In this document: one piece after another, positions 8,804-19,244 of the stretch
How positions within the stretch are numbered: position 1 is the stretch's first letter
How the letters are laid out: every line of letters starts with the position of its first letter
NCBI RefSeq assembly: GCF_021462265.1
Contig: NZ_JAJONF010000003.1
Coordinates: 248,001-312,000 of the forward strand
Reading direction: 5' to 3'
Length of the DNA stretch: 64,000 nt
Source: Streptomyces shenzhenensis
GTDB taxonomy: Bacteria; Actinomycetota; Actinomycetes; Streptomycetales; Streptomycetaceae
The notes under the pieces: generated by a model
What the model was told of the DNA's origin: nothing
The model's input: only the letters and a program-made list of their open reading frames with translations
Databases searched by the model: none
Position numbers and translations under genes: made by a program

Positions 8804-8884
8804 GCGTCTCCTCTGAGCGTGCGCCCCTGACCTGCGGTGATGTGTCCTCTGAGCGGGGTGCGTCTCCTCTGAGCGCGCGCCCCA
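8804..8884. repeat. Three degenerate direct repeats with CTCTGAGCG core
   Basis: Copies begin at about 8804, 8841 and 8860. The first and third share GCGTCTCCTCTGAGCG followed by a GCGCCCC word; the middle copy is shorter (TGTCCTCTGAGCGGGG). Spacing is irregular (about 37 and 19 bases). The function is unknown. Confidence 0.55.
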
Positions 8885-9114
8885 CGGCACGGTAAAGCGG
8901 GGGCGGGAAAGGCAAAGCCAATCCCCCTGCGGAAAGGGCGATTCGGCAAGCGAAGTCCAAATCGCCTCCAACACTCGGCAGGCCGGTCGCATTCGCGTCG
9001 GTGAAGGCGTCCACTGGTCAGCGGGGACTCATCCGTCCCCCACCCCCATGGGATTCCGGGGGGAATCCCCGCGCCGGGGGTGCGTGCTTGTCCACGCGGA
9101 CAAGAGGAGCTGGC

Positions 9115-9540
9115 ATGAGTGAGATCGCAGGGCAGACCGGCCTCCACGGTGCGGCCACCGCAGTCGTCCACGAGTCGTATTCCTTCGCCTGCATGCGATG
9201 CGGGCACGGCTGGGAGCAGTCGTACGAGATAGAGCACCACACTGACGCCGACAACCACGAGTTCGTCAGGTACGTGGCCAACGGCCGGGTCGTCCCCTCG
9301 CCGCTGAGCCGGCCCTCGTGCCAGAACTGCGACGGCCAGGTGCTGCGGATCATGCGCGCGGGACAGGTCTCGTCGGTGCGGAACGCGGCCCGGCGGTCGC
9401 ACCAGCCGTCGGCGCAGGACCGATCCGCCGGGCAGGCCGGTACCGGTGCCGGGACGGCCGCGGAGGCCTCCGCACAGGTCGAGCCGCACCACTGGCACCT
9501 GTCGGATCTCCTGCATCCCTTCCAGCGGAAGGCGAGCTGA
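9115..9540 (+). CDS. Small zinc-ribbon protein of unknown function
   Basis: This is a 141-residue protein with two knuckle pairs in its first half, CMRCGHGW (about residues 27-30) and CQNCDG (about residues 69-72). Together they form a plausible four-cysteine zinc ribbon. Between the knuckles is a short beta-rich stretch (SYEIEHHTDADNHEFVRYV). The second half is Ala/Gly/Gln-rich and ends in HHWHLSDLLHPFQRKAS. The ATG at 9115 has an AAGAGGAG ribosome site; an in-frame start 114 bases upstream would add only low-complexity residues. I do not recognise the family by name. A nucleic-acid or protein-binding role is typical for such ribbons but not shown. Confidence 0.7.
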   Translation: MSEIAGQTGLHGAATAVVHESYSFACMRCGHGWEQSYEIEHHTDADNHEFVRYVANGRVVPSPLSRPSCQNCDGQVLRIMRAGQVSSVRNAARRSHQPSAQDRSAGQAGTGAGTAAEASAQVEPHHWHLSDLLHPFQRKAS

Positions 9541-9574
9541 CCCGGTCCCGGATCCGGCGGGCATGCCCCTTTCG

Positions 9575-9580
9575 TAGGAT
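9575..9580 (+). promoter_or_regulatory. -10 box of a probably leaderless tatD
   Basis: TAGGAT ends six bases before the tatD ATG, so transcription would start at or beside the A of the start codon. No Shine-Dalgarno sequence is present. No clear -35 box is seen. Confidence 0.5.
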
Positions 9581-9586
9581 CGGGGC

Positions 9587-10492
9587 ATGCCTTCGAACGC
9601 CTCCGGTCCGGCCTCCCGCACGGCCGACAAGAACACGGCGCCGCCGCTCCCGGAACCCCTCCGGGTGCCCGTCGCCGACTCGCACACCCACCTCGACATG
9701 CAGTCCGGCACGGTCGAGGAGGGACTCGCGAAGGCCGCGTCGGTGGGCGTGACGACCGTCGTCCAGGTCGGCTGCGACATCAAGGGCTCGCGGTGGGCGG
9801 CCGACACCGCCGCCGCGCATGAGAACGTCCACGCGACTGTCGCCCTGCACCCGAACGAGGCGCCGCGCATCGTGCACGGCGACCCTGGGGGAGGGTGGTC
9901 GCGGCAGGGGGCGCGGGTGCCCGGCGGTGACGCCGCGCTGGACGAGGCGCTCGCCGAGATCGACCGGCTGGCCGGGCTGCCCCACGTCAAGGGCGTCGGT
10001 GAGACCGGTCTTGACCACTTCCGCACCGGGCCCGAGGGCAAGTCCGCCCAGGAACGCTCCTTCCGCGCCCACATCGAGATCGCCAAGCGGCACGGAAAGG
10101 CGCTCGTCATCCACGACCGCGACGCCCACGCCGACGTGCTGCGCGTCCTCAAGGAGGAGGGCGCCCCCGAGCGGACGGTCTTCCACTGCTACTCCGGGGA
10201 CGCCGCGATGGCCGAGGAGTGCGCCCGCGAGGGCTACTTCATGTCCTTCGCCGGCAACGTCACCTTCAAGAACGCCCAGAACCTGCGGGACGCCGTGGCG
10301 GTGGCGCCGCTCGAACTGCTCCTGGTGGAGACCGACGCGCCCTTCCTGACCCCGGCGCCGTACCGCGGACGGCCCAACGCCCCGTATCTCATTCCGGTCA
10401 CGGTGCGCGCGATGGCCGCCGTGCGCGGCATCGACGAGGACGCGCTGGCGGCGGCCCTGGACGCGAACACGGCCCGGGCCTTCGATTACTGA
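9587..10492 (+). CDS. tatD: TatD-family metal-dependent hydrolase/DNase
   Basis: This is a 301-residue TIM-barrel amidohydrolase. TatD enzymes are divalent-metal 3'-5' exonucleases/DNases linked to DNA repair and DNA turnover. The metal ligands are visible: SHTHLD (HxH) near residue 28, GETGLD (Glu), IHDRDAH, FHCYSGD, and ETDAPFLTP (Asp). The first 20 or so residues are Ser/Pro-rich and probably disordered. A Gly/Arg-rich insertion (DPGGGWSRQGARVPGG, bases about 9889-9926) coincides with the CTGGGGGAGGGT word of a genomic repeat, so a repeat may have been captured in frame. The gene begins the conserved actinobacterial order tatD-rpfB-ksgA-ispE. Confidence 0.9.
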   Translation: MPSNASGPASRTADKNTAPPLPEPLRVPVADSHTHLDMQSGTVEEGLAKAASVGVTTVVQVGCDIKGSRWAADTAAAHENVHATVALHPNEAPRIVHGDPGGGWSRQGARVPGGDAALDEALAEIDRLAGLPHVKGVGETGLDHFRTGPEGKSAQERSFRAHIEIAKRHGKALVIHDRDAHADVLRVLKEEGAPERTVFHCYSGDAAMAEECAREGYFMSFAGNVTFKNAQNLRDAVAVAPLELLLVETDAPFLTPAPYRGRPNAPYLIPVTVRAMAAVRGIDEDALAAALDANTARAFDY

Positions 10493-10574
10493 GGGTGTAT
10501 CGATCGTAACTGGCGCATAACGTTCACCGGGGTTCACCTCTGGTCCGCACGCGACCGTGCGTAGTCGAGCCGCT

Positions 10575-10603
10575 TTGGAGAGTGACGGGTGCTCCGCTAG
10601 GTT
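10575..10603 (+). promoter_or_regulatory. Putative rpfB promoter
   Basis: TTGGAG (10575-10580) and TAGGTT (10598-10603) are separated by 17 bases, a good match to a vegetative Streptomyces promoter. The predicted transcript would begin near 10610, about 40 bases before the rpfB GTG. Confidence 0.5.
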
Positions 10604-10649
10604 CTGGGGGCCCGATCCGGACCCGTCTGGCCCTCTGGAGCGTGTCGGC

Positions 10650-12041
10650 GTGAGCACATCGCAGTACGAGACGTCTGGGGCGCACGACCCCTACGGTGCG
10701 CCTGGAGCGCACGGCGTGCAGGGAATGTACGGCGTGCACGACGCCCGTACGCCGGGCTACGGCCCGGCGTACGGAGGTGACACGTACCGCCCGGCGTACG
10801 AGGTCGCCGCGCGGGCGCACGGGAGTGAGCCGGTGCTGCCGCGGCAGGGCGCGCGCGGTGTGGAGAAGGAGCCGCGTACGGGGGGCGCCCACGCCATGGC
10901 GGGGCGACGCGCCGCGCGCCGGCGGAAGGCGCGGTACTCCGGGCGACCGGAGTCCGCGGTGCGCCGTCTGCTGCCGCAAGCGCTCGTCGTCGCGTTCCTC
11001 GCGGGCGGCACCACCGCGTTCCTCGCCAAGGACAAGGCGATCGAGCTGACCGTGGACGGCAGGCCGCGCACCCTGCACACGTTCGCGGACGACGTGACCG
11101 GCCTGCTGGCCGAAGAGGGCGTGCCGGTCGGGGCGCACGACATGGTGGCGCCCGCCCCCGGCACGCCACTGGCCAGCGGCGACGAGGTCGCGGTGCGCTA
11201 CGGCCGCCCGCTACGGCTCACGCTGGACGGCGAACGGCGCGAGGTGTGGACGACGGCGCGCACGGTGGACGGGGCGCTCAGGCAGCTGGGGGTGCGGGCC
11301 GAGGGCGCGTATCTGTCGGCCTCGCGCTCCCAGAGCATCGGCCGTGCCGGGGTCGAGCTGGACGTGCGCACCGAGCGTACGGTCACGATCCTGGCGGACG
11401 GCCGGACCCGGACCATCCGCACCAACGCGGCGACCGTCCGCGAGGCCGTCGAGGAGGCCGGGATCATCCTGCACGGCCAGGACACCACCTCCGTGCCGCA
11501 GCCCGCCTTCCCGCGCGACGGGCAGACGGTGACCGTGCTGCGCGTCAGGGGCAGCAGGGAGGTGCGCGAGGAGACCATCCCGTTCGACGTGCGGCGGACC
11601 GCGGATCCGACGCTGTTCACGGGCACCGAGGTGGTCGAGCGGGCCGGGCGGCCGGGGCTGCGCCGTGCGACGTATTACCTGCGGACCGTCAACGGAGTCC
11701 GGCAGAAGCCGCGCCGCGAGACCTCCGAGGTGGTCCGGCAGCCGCGCACCCAGCTCGTCCGGGTCGGGACCAAGCCGCACCCGGACTCCGTGCAGGGCGC
11801 CGACGACCTGAACTGGCAGGCTCTCGCCGCCTGCGAGTCCGGCGGCCGCCCGCACGCGGTGGACCCCTCCGGGACGTACGGCGGGCTGTACCAGTTCGAC
11901 AGCGACACCTGGCGCAGCCTCGGCGGCAGCGGGCGCCCGCAGGACGCCTCGGCCGAGGAGCAGACGTTCCGCGCGAAGAAGCTCTACGTGAGCCGCGGCG
12001 CCACGCCCTGGCCGCACTGCGGGGCCCGGCTGCACAGGTGA
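10650..12041 (+). CDS. rpfB: RpfB-type resuscitation-promoting factor
   Basis: This is a 463-residue exported muralytic enzyme that cleaves peptidoglycan and promotes spore germination or exit from dormancy. An N-terminal Gly/Tyr/His-rich cytoplasmic stretch (about 1-95) is followed by a membrane/signal helix (LLPQALVVAFLAGG, about 105-125). Then come three DUF348 modules (for example AIELTVDGRPRTLHTFADD and TVTILADGRTRTIRTNAATV). A G5 domain (about 295-375) ends in the EVVRQPRTQLVRVGTK region. The C-terminal lysozyme-like Rpf domain begins DDLNWQALAACESGG, where the Glu of ACESG is catalytic; it continues TYGGLYQFDSDTW. The GTG at 10650 has TGGAG upstream. The layout matches mycobacterial RpfB, as does linkage to ksgA and ispE. 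RpfB is the architectural type; numbering in Streptomyces may differ. Confidence 0.9.
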   Translation: MSTSQYETSGAHDPYGAPGAHGVQGMYGVHDARTPGYGPAYGGDTYRPAYEVAARAHGSEPVLPRQGARGVEKEPRTGGAHAMAGRRAARRRKARYSGRPESAVRRLLPQALVVAFLAGGTTAFLAKDKAIELTVDGRPRTLHTFADDVTGLLAEEGVPVGAHDMVAPAPGTPLASGDEVAVRYGRPLRLTLDGERREVWTTARTVDGALRQLGVRAEGAYLSASRSQSIGRAGVELDVRTERTVTILADGRTRTIRTNAATVREAVEEAGIILHGQDTTSVPQPAFPRDGQTVTVLRVRGSREVREETIPFDVRRTADPTLFTGTEVVERAGRPGLRRATYYLRTVNGVRQKPRRETSEVVRQPRTQLVRVGTKPHPDSVQGADDLNWQALAACESGGRPHAVDPSGTYGGLYQFDSDTWRSLGGSGRPQDASAEEQTFRAKKLYVSRGATPWPHCGARLHR

Positions 12042-12080
12042 CCGGCGGGAGGCGTCCCCGGCGGCCCGTACCCTTGTCCC

Positions 12081-12950
12081 GTGAGCAGCCCCACCCCCGA
12101 CGCCCTCCTCGGCCCGGCCGACATCCGTGAACTCGCGGCAGCGCTCGGTGTACGCCCCACCAAGCAGCGCGGCCAGAACTTCGTGATCGACGCCAACACG
12201 GTCCGCCGTATCGTCCGCACCGCCGGGGTCCGCCCGGACGACGTGGTCGTGGAGGTCGGCCCGGGACTCGGGTCCCTCACGCTCGCGCTCCTGGAGGCCG
12301 CCGACCGGGTCACCGCCGTCGAGATCGACGACGTCCTGGCCGGCGCCCTGCCCGCGACGATCACGGCGCGCATGCCGGCGCGCGCGGACCGGTTCGCGCT
12401 GGTCCACTCCGACGCGATGCAGGTCACCGAGCTGCCCGGCCCGCCGCCGACCGCACTCGTCGCGAACCTGCCCTACAACGTCGCCGTCCCCGTCCTCCTC
12501 CACATGCTCGACACCTTCCCGAGCATCGAGCGGACGCTGGTGATGGTGCAGTCCGAGGTCGCCGACCGGCTCGCCGCCGCACCCGGCAACAAGGTGTACG
12601 GCGTGCCGTCCGTCAAGGCCAACTGGTACGCCGAGGTGAAGCGCGCCGGCGCCATCGGCCGCAACGTCTTCTGGCCCGCCCCGAACGTCGACAGCGGGCT
12701 CGTCTCCCTCGTCCGGCGCGCGGAACCGCTGAAGACGACGGCCTCGAAGCGGGACGTCTTCGCGGTCGTCGACGCGGCGTTCGCGCAGCGCCGCAAGACC
12801 CTGCGGGCCGCGCTGGCGGGCTGGGCCGGGTCGGCGGCGGCCGCCGAGGCGGCGCTGGTCGCGGCCGGGGTCTCCCCGCAGGCCCGCGGTGAGGCGCTGA
12901 CGGTCGAGGAGTTCGCGAGGATCGCCGAACACAAGGAGTCCGGTAAGTGA
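12081..12950 (+). CDS. ksgA: 16S rRNA dimethyladenosine transferase (KsgA/RsmA)
   Basis: KsgA dimethylates A1518 and A1519 near the 3' end of 16S rRNA during small-subunit assembly; its loss gives kasugamycin resistance. The 289-residue protein has [21 protein letters not shown] motif [18 protein letters not shown], the acidic motif VEIDDVLAG, and the catalytic motif [15 protein letters not shown] (NLPY). The C-terminal domain includes [12 protein letters not shown], typical of the family. The start GTG lies six bases after TACCCT, which could be a -10 box, so a leaderless mRNA is likely. The stop overlaps the ispE start by four bases (GTGA), so the two genes are translationally coupled. Confidence 0.95.
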   Translation: MSSPTPDALLGPADIRELAAALGVRPTKQRGQNFVIDANTVRRIVRTAGVRPDDVVVEVGPGLGSLTLALLEAADRVTAVEIDDVLAGALPATITARMPARADRFALVHSDAMQVTELPGPPPTALVANLPYNVAVPVLLHMLDTFPSIERTLVMVQSEVADRLAAAPGNKVYGVPSVKANWYAEVKRAGAIGRNVFWPAPNVDSGLVSLVRRAEPLKTTASKRDVFAVVDAAFAQRRKTLRAALAGWAGSAAAAEAALVAAGVSPQARGEALTVEEFARIAEHKESGK

Positions 12951-13873
12951 GCGTCACGGTACGCGTCCCCGCCAAGGTCAACGTCCAGCTCGCCGTGGGC
13001 GCCGCCCGCCCCGACGGCTTCCACGACCTGGCCAACGTCTTCCTCGCCGTCGGCCTCTACGACGAGGTCACCGTCACGACCGCCGACGAGCTGACCGTCA
13101 CCTGTGAGGGCCCGGACGCCGACCAGGTCCCCCTCGACCGCACCAACCTCGCGGCGCGCGCCGCGCTCGCGCTCGCCGGGCGCCGGGGCATCGAGCCGGC
13201 CGTGCACATCCACATCGCCAAGGACATCCCGGTCGCCGGCGGCATGGCCGGGGGCAGCGCCGACGGGGCGGGCGCGCTGCTCGCGTGCAACGAGCTCTGG
13301 CGCGCCGGCGCCTCCCGCGCCGAACTCCTCGCCATCTGCGCCGACCTGGGCAGCGACGTGCCCTTCAGCCTGGTCGGCGGCGCCGCCCTCGGCACCGGGC
13401 GCGGCGAGCGCCTCACCGCCCTCGACGTCGGCTCCACCTTCCACTGGGTGTTCGCGATGGCCGGGCGCGGGCTGTCCACCCCGGCCGTCTTCCGCGAGTT
13501 CGACCGGCTCGCCGAGGGACACGACATCCCGGAGCCGGTCGCTTCCCGTGACCTCCTCGACGCCCTCGCCAAGGGCGACGCCGACGCGCTCGCCGCCGCC
13601 GTCTCCAACGACCTCCAGCCCGCCGCGCTCTCCCTCTTCCCGGACCTCGCGGACACCCTCGACGCGGGACGCGCGGCCGGCGCCCTCACCGCGCTGGTCT
13701 CCGGTTCCGGTCCCACCACCGCGTTCCTGGTCCGCGACACCGCGTCGGCGCAGAAGGTCTCCGAGGCCCTGCTCGCCTCCGGCACCTGCCGCACGGTCCG
13801 CACGGCGACGGCCCCCGCGCCGGGCGCGACGGTCCTGCCGCCGTTCGACACCGGCGCGCACGCGGACGCGTGA
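12947..13873 (+). CDS. ispE: 4-diphosphocytidyl-2-C-methyl-D-erythritol kinase
   Basis: IspE phosphorylates CDP-methylerythritol at the 2-hydroxyl with ATP in the non-mevalonate (MEP) pathway of isoprenoid synthesis. The 308-residue GHMP kinase begins [24 protein letters not shown], where the Lys and Asn bind substrate. The ATP loop [17 protein letters not shown] lies near residue 92, and a C-terminal motif [14 protein letters not shown] near residue 243. The GTG start overlaps the ksgA stop. This pairing is also found in mycobacteria. The products feed polyprenyl carriers used by cell-wall synthesis and by Pmt encoded upstream. Confidence 0.94.
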   Translation: MSVTVRVPAKVNVQLAVGAARPDGFHDLANVFLAVGLYDEVTVTTADELTVTCEGPDADQVPLDRTNLAARAALALAGRRGIEPAVHIHIAKDIPVAGGMAGGSADGAGALLACNELWRAGASRAELLAICADLGSDVPFSLVGGAALGTGRGERLTALDVGSTFHWVFAMAGRGLSTPAVFREFDRLAEGHDIPEPVASRDLLDALAKGDADALAAAVSNDLQPAALSLFPDLADTLDAGRAAGALTALVSGSGPTTAFLVRDTASAQKVSEALLASGTCRTVRTATAPAPGATVLPPFDTGAHADA

Positions 13874-14020
13874 GACGGGCGCCCACGCCGAGGCGCCGGA
13901 CCACGGCCCACTCCCCGGCGCGCACGGCCGCCCGCACGCCCGCGTAAACCACCTGCCCCGCGCCCCCCGCCTTCACTAGGCTCCCCGGGCCTGCCTACGG
14001 GAACGGGGAGACGCCCGCAG

Positions 14021-15286
14021 ATGACCACCCATGAGCTTGTCCTGGCCGTACGGACCGGGGACGTGGACGGTGTCCGGCGGTTGCTGGACGACGACGTCGA
14101 CGCGAACATGCCCGACCCGGACACCGGGGAGCCGCTGCTCTGTGCGGCGGTGGCGGCGTACGACGAGGAGGTCGTCGACGCGCTCCTCGACGCGGGAGCC
14201 GACTCGCTGGCGGTGCTGCCCGACGGGAGCACTCCGGTGCACCGTGCGGTGGACGGCGGGTCGATCGAGATGGTGTCGGCGCTCACCCGGGACCCCGTGC
14301 GGTTCGCGCAGGCCACGCGGCGCGAGCTGCTGGACCGGGCCCGGCAATGGGCCGGGGTGGGCGTGGAGGCCGGACTCCGGCGCCTGAGCGGTGACGCCGG
14401 TCCGGTGACGCGGCTGATGGTCGTGGACCGCGACGGGGAGGAGGTGTACGAACAGTTCAGCGTGGGCGGACGGACCGCGAGGGACGGGCACGACGGGATC
14501 CTCACGGGGCTGGAGGAGAGTTTCGGGGTGCGTGCGCCGTTCGAGGAGGTGCTCGCGCGGGCCCTGGTGCGCCGGAACCCGGACCATGCCGTGTGGTCCC
14601 AGGCGGTCTTCGCTCTCGCCCGGCGCATGAACGAGGAGACCTGGTCGGCCGCCGTGGCGCTCAGCGGCAGTGCGGACCGGCTCCGGCGCCTGTTCGCGGC
14701 GGAGTTGCTGTTCTTCCTCGGGTTCGGCCCGGTCTGGCCGCAGGGCCCCGCGCCCTTCGAGGGACGCGGCACGGAGGTCCTGCTGCCCTGGGCTCGCCAG
14801 GAGCCGGACCCGCAGGTGCTGCGGGCCGTCCTCAACGCGCTGACCGAGGAGTGGAGCCCGGAGATCGAGGCGCTGGGGCGGTCGTATCTGGCGCATCCCG
14901 ATGCCGGGGTGCGCCGCATGATTCCGCACACGCTGGAGCTGGGGGAGTCGCGACTGGTGGTGCACCCCGAGAGCCTGCGGACGGTGTTCGCGCTGGCGCG
15001 GGACGACGACCCCGGTGTGCGCTCGGCGGCGTGCGTCTGGCTTGCGGAGTACCCGGGACACGATCCCGGGATCGCGGACGCGCTGGCGGGGCTGGTGGAC
15101 GAGGAGGACCAGGTGACCCGGATCTACGCCGTCTTCGGACTCGCACACCAGGACGACCCGCGCTGTGTGGAGGCGGAACGGCACATCGGTCCGGTGGACT
15201 GGGAGAAGTGGTCGGACACCTGGATGCTGCGCGCGGTACAGCGGTACCAGGAGCGCGCGGCGAAGCGGGCGGCCGGTTCGGAATGA
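14021..15286 (+). CDS. Ankyrin- and HEAT-repeat protein
   Basis: This is a 421-residue soluble repeat protein of unknown function. The N-terminus has at least two ankyrin-like repeats (LVLAVRTGDVDGVRRLLDDDVD, about residues 5-30, then EPLLCAAVAAYDEEVVDALLDAGAD, about 37-61, and TPVHRAVDGGSIEMVSAL). The C-terminal third has HEAT-like alpha repeats (PDPQVLRAVLNAL, HPDAGVRRMIP, DDDPGVRSAACVWLAEYP, DEEDQVTRIYAVFGLAHQ). Such proteins mediate protein-protein contacts; no catalytic residues are seen. A TAGGCT at 13976 might be its -10 box. There is no operon partner: ispE ends about 150 bases upstream and the ABC-F gene starts about 105 bases downstream with its own signals. Homologues are, from memory, scattered in Streptomyces. 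Confidence 0.8.
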   Translation: MTTHELVLAVRTGDVDGVRRLLDDDVDANMPDPDTGEPLLCAAVAAYDEEVVDALLDAGADSLAVLPDGSTPVHRAVDGGSIEMVSALTRDPVRFAQATRRELLDRARQWAGVGVEAGLRRLSGDAGPVTRLMVVDRDGEEVYEQFSVGGRTARDGHDGILTGLEESFGVRAPFEEVLARALVRRNPDHAVWSQAVFALARRMNEETWSAAVALSGSADRLRRLFAAELLFFLGFGPVWPQGPAPFEGRGTEVLLPWARQEPDPQVLRAVLNALTEEWSPEIEALGRSYLAHPDAGVRRMIPHTLELGESRLVVHPESLRTVFALARDDDPGVRSAACVWLAEYPGHDPGIADALAGLVDEEDQVTRIYAVFGLAHQDDPRCVEAERHIGPVDWEKWSDTWMLRAVQRYQERAAKRAAGSE

Positions 15287-15391
15287 CGTGGGGCCCGCCC
15301 AGCCCGCCCGGCGGAACCGCGGCTCACGGCCTGACGGCCTTCCCACGCGCATTACGCTGGGAGGCTGACTGTCCCCGTGCGCAGGAGTGAA

Positions 15392-17200
<1,809 letters not shown>

Positions 17201-17221
17201 CCCCACCGGCGGGAATCAGCC

Positions 17222-17260
17222 CTCTCCGGTCCCCGTGCAACCCCCTTGCGGGGGCCCGGT
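17222..17260. terminator. GC-rich hairpin after the ABC-F gene
   Basis: A CCCC-TTGC-GGGG type stem-loop within 17225-17260 follows the ABC-F stop by about 35 bases. It is short but fits a Streptomyces intrinsic terminator. Confidence 0.3.
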
Positions 17261-17453
17261 GAAAGGGGCGTGAAGGCGCGTAACGGCGGTATCACGGGCC
17301 GGTTCTCCCTTGGGAACGGCGGCAGACGCGGGCCCGTGGGCTGTCGGTGCCGGGTGGTAGAAAGGTCGGTCTGAGAACTGCCTGAGCGCGGCCAGGGGTC
17401 CGTCACCAGCCTCGGGCGTGGCTCAAATCAGTGCACGAGGGGGAAGAACGCTG

Positions 17454-19169
17454 ATGACACAGCCGCCGGGCCAGCCGCCGCAGGGCGCTTTCGGAGCACC
17501 GCAGGACCAGCCGCCACCGAGTGGCGGCTTCGGCGCCCCGCAACAGCCGCCCGCCCAGGGAGGCTTCGGCGCACCCCCGCCGCAGCCCGGCTACGGCTAC
17601 CCGCCGCAGCCCGCCCCCGGCGGCCCCTACGGCACAGCGGGCCCGTACGGGCCGCAGCCCGGTTACGCCTACCCCCAGCAGCAGCCGCAGTATTTCGGCG
17701 GCCCCGGCGGACCTGGGATGACCCCGCCCCCCGGCGGCGGAGGCGGCGGGCGGTTCAAGGGGAAGCCCGCGCTGATCGTCGCGGCGGCGGTGGCGGGGCT
17801 GCTGGTCGTCGGCGGCACGGTGTACGCGGTCACCGGCGGCGGGGACGGCGGCAAGGAACCGGTCGCCCGGCAGTCCGCCGATCCGCGGACCTCGGGCACT
17901 CCGGTCAACCCCGGTGACGGCAGCGGCGACGGCGGCGCGGACCCGGAGAACCTCAACGCGGGCCGCAAGTCCGGCGACGCCAAGGTGCTCTGGTACAAGT
18001 CGGCACCCGACGCGCCCGCCTCCGGCGCCGACGCACCCGGCATGTGGATCACCGGGAAGACGGCGGTGAAGGCGGCGTACAAGCAGGTCTTCGCCTACCA
18101 GGTGGGCAACGGCGACCCGGCCTGGGCCCCGATCACGTTCCCGCAGAAGATCTGCGCGGTCACGTCGCGGAAGTCGGCGGACGACAAGGTCGTCGTGGCC
18201 TACATGAACGGCACCAGCGACCGCGCCAAGTGCAACCAGCTGCAAGAGATCGACCTGGACACCGGCAAGAAGGGCTGGACCGCCACCGTCGCGGACGGCG
18301 GCCTGTTCGACAGCGCGCTCAGCATCGGGCTGACGATCAGTGGGAAGACACTGATGGTGGGCCGTTCCGAGTCGGGCACGGCGTACGACCTCGGCAGCGG
18401 CGCCAAGCTGTACGACAAGAAGAAGTACGGTGCGGCCTGCTTCCCGACGGCGTTCGCCGGCGGTACCGGCCGGCTGGTCGAGGTGGCGTCCTGCGGCGCC
18501 GGCGGCGGCAACGAGCACGACGAGATCTCGCAGCTCGACCCGGTCACCGGCCGGGTCCAGTGGACGCGGGCGGTGAAGCAGGGCTGGACGGTCGAGCGGA
18601 CGTATTCCGTCGACCCGCTCGTGGTCTACATGACCAACGAGGACAAGAATGCCTGGAACATCTCGGTCCTGGACGGCAAGGGCGCGTTCCGCTCCGAGGT
18701 GAAGGTGAACGAGAAGTTCGCGCCCCGGTGCGGCTTCGCGGGCCTCGACCGCGACCTGCAGGGCTGCCAGGGCGTGGCCGCCGACGCCGACACCCTCTAC
18801 CTGCCGACCGACGTGACCGGCGGCGGCAACGAGATCGTCGCGATCAGCCTCACCGACGGCACGGTGAAGTGGCGTACGAAGTCCCCGACGGACGAGTCGA
18901 TGTACCCGGTGAAGGTCCAGGGCGGCAGACTCGTCGCCTACGTACGGCCGTCGTACGACGCGGGCGGCCAGGTCGTGTCGATCCCGGCCACCGGCGCCAC
19001 CCACCCCACCACCGGGCTGCTGCGGAACCCGCAGCACACCGCCGACATCGAGGACGGCTTCTACGACGGCGCCCTCGACTGGGCCGACGGGCGCCTCTAC
19101 CTCTCCGCCACGCGGCTGACCGGCAGCGACGACGCGAAGGAGAAGCTGATGATGGCCTTCGGCAACTGA
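17454..19169 (+). CDS. PQQ-like beta-propeller membrane protein, copy 1
   Basis: This is a 571-residue single-pass membrane protein. Residues 1-100 are a Gln/Pro/Gly/Tyr-rich cytoplasmic tail with repeated GYGYPPQ-type units. A membrane helix spans about 104-126 (ALIVAAAVAGLLVVGGTVYAV), followed by an Asp/Gly-rich spacer and an extracytoplasmic PQQ-like propeller of about 400 residues. Propeller strands include LQEIDLDTGKKGWTA and ISQLDPVTGRVQWTRAV. Cysteines come in pairs likely to be oxidised outside the cell. The ATG at 17454 follows GAGGGGGAAG. No enzymatic cofactor-binding residues are evident, so a binding or sensory role is more likely than dehydrogenase activity. It is a tandem paralogue of the next gene. 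Confidence 0.8.
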   Translation: MTQPPGQPPQGAFGAPQDQPPPSGGFGAPQQPPAQGGFGAPPPQPGYGYPPQPAPGGPYGTAGPYGPQPGYAYPQQQPQYFGGPGGPGMTPPPGGGGGGRFKGKPALIVAAAVAGLLVVGGTVYAVTGGGDGGKEPVARQSADPRTSGTPVNPGDGSGDGGADPENLNAGRKSGDAKVLWYKSAPDAPASGADAPGMWITGKTAVKAAYKQVFAYQVGNGDPAWAPITFPQKICAVTSRKSADDKVVVAYMNGTSDRAKCNQLQEIDLDTGKKGWTATVADGGLFDSALSIGLTISGKTLMVGRSESGTAYDLGSGAKLYDKKKYGAACFPTAFAGGTGRLVEVASCGAGGGNEHDEISQLDPVTGRVQWTRAVKQGWTVERTYSVDPLVVYMTNEDKNAWNISVLDGKGAFRSEVKVNEKFAPRCGFAGLDRDLQGCQGVAADADTLYLPTDVTGGGNEIVAISLTDGTVKWRTKSPTDESMYPVKVQGGRLVAYVRPSYDAGGQVVSIPATGATHPTTGLLRNPQHTADIEDGFYDGALDWADGRLYLSATRLTGSDDAKEKLMMAFGN

Positions 19170-19244
19170 GCGGCCCCGTCCCGTGCCGTCCGCCCCACGC
19201 CGTCCCCAGCCGTCTCCCACGCCGTCCTCCGAGGTGTCTCCGCC

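Larger units (their letters stand above)
8659..9114. other. Repeat-rich intergenic region
   Basis: This 456-base gap contains a 26-bp interspersed repeat and its hairpin (8719-8755), then three degenerate copies of a CTCTGAGCG-containing unit (8804-8884). Beyond these is an AT-richer stretch with short inverted pieces (CGGAAAGGGCGATTCGGCAA). No credible gene is seen. The last 60 bases probably carry the promoter of the zinc-ribbon gene at 9115. Confidence 0.5.

Noticed and set aside
14021..15286. Ankyrin/HEAT protein as an ankyrin effector of a toxin system
   Set aside because: No signal peptide, toxin or immunity module accompanies it and its neighbours are housekeeping genes.
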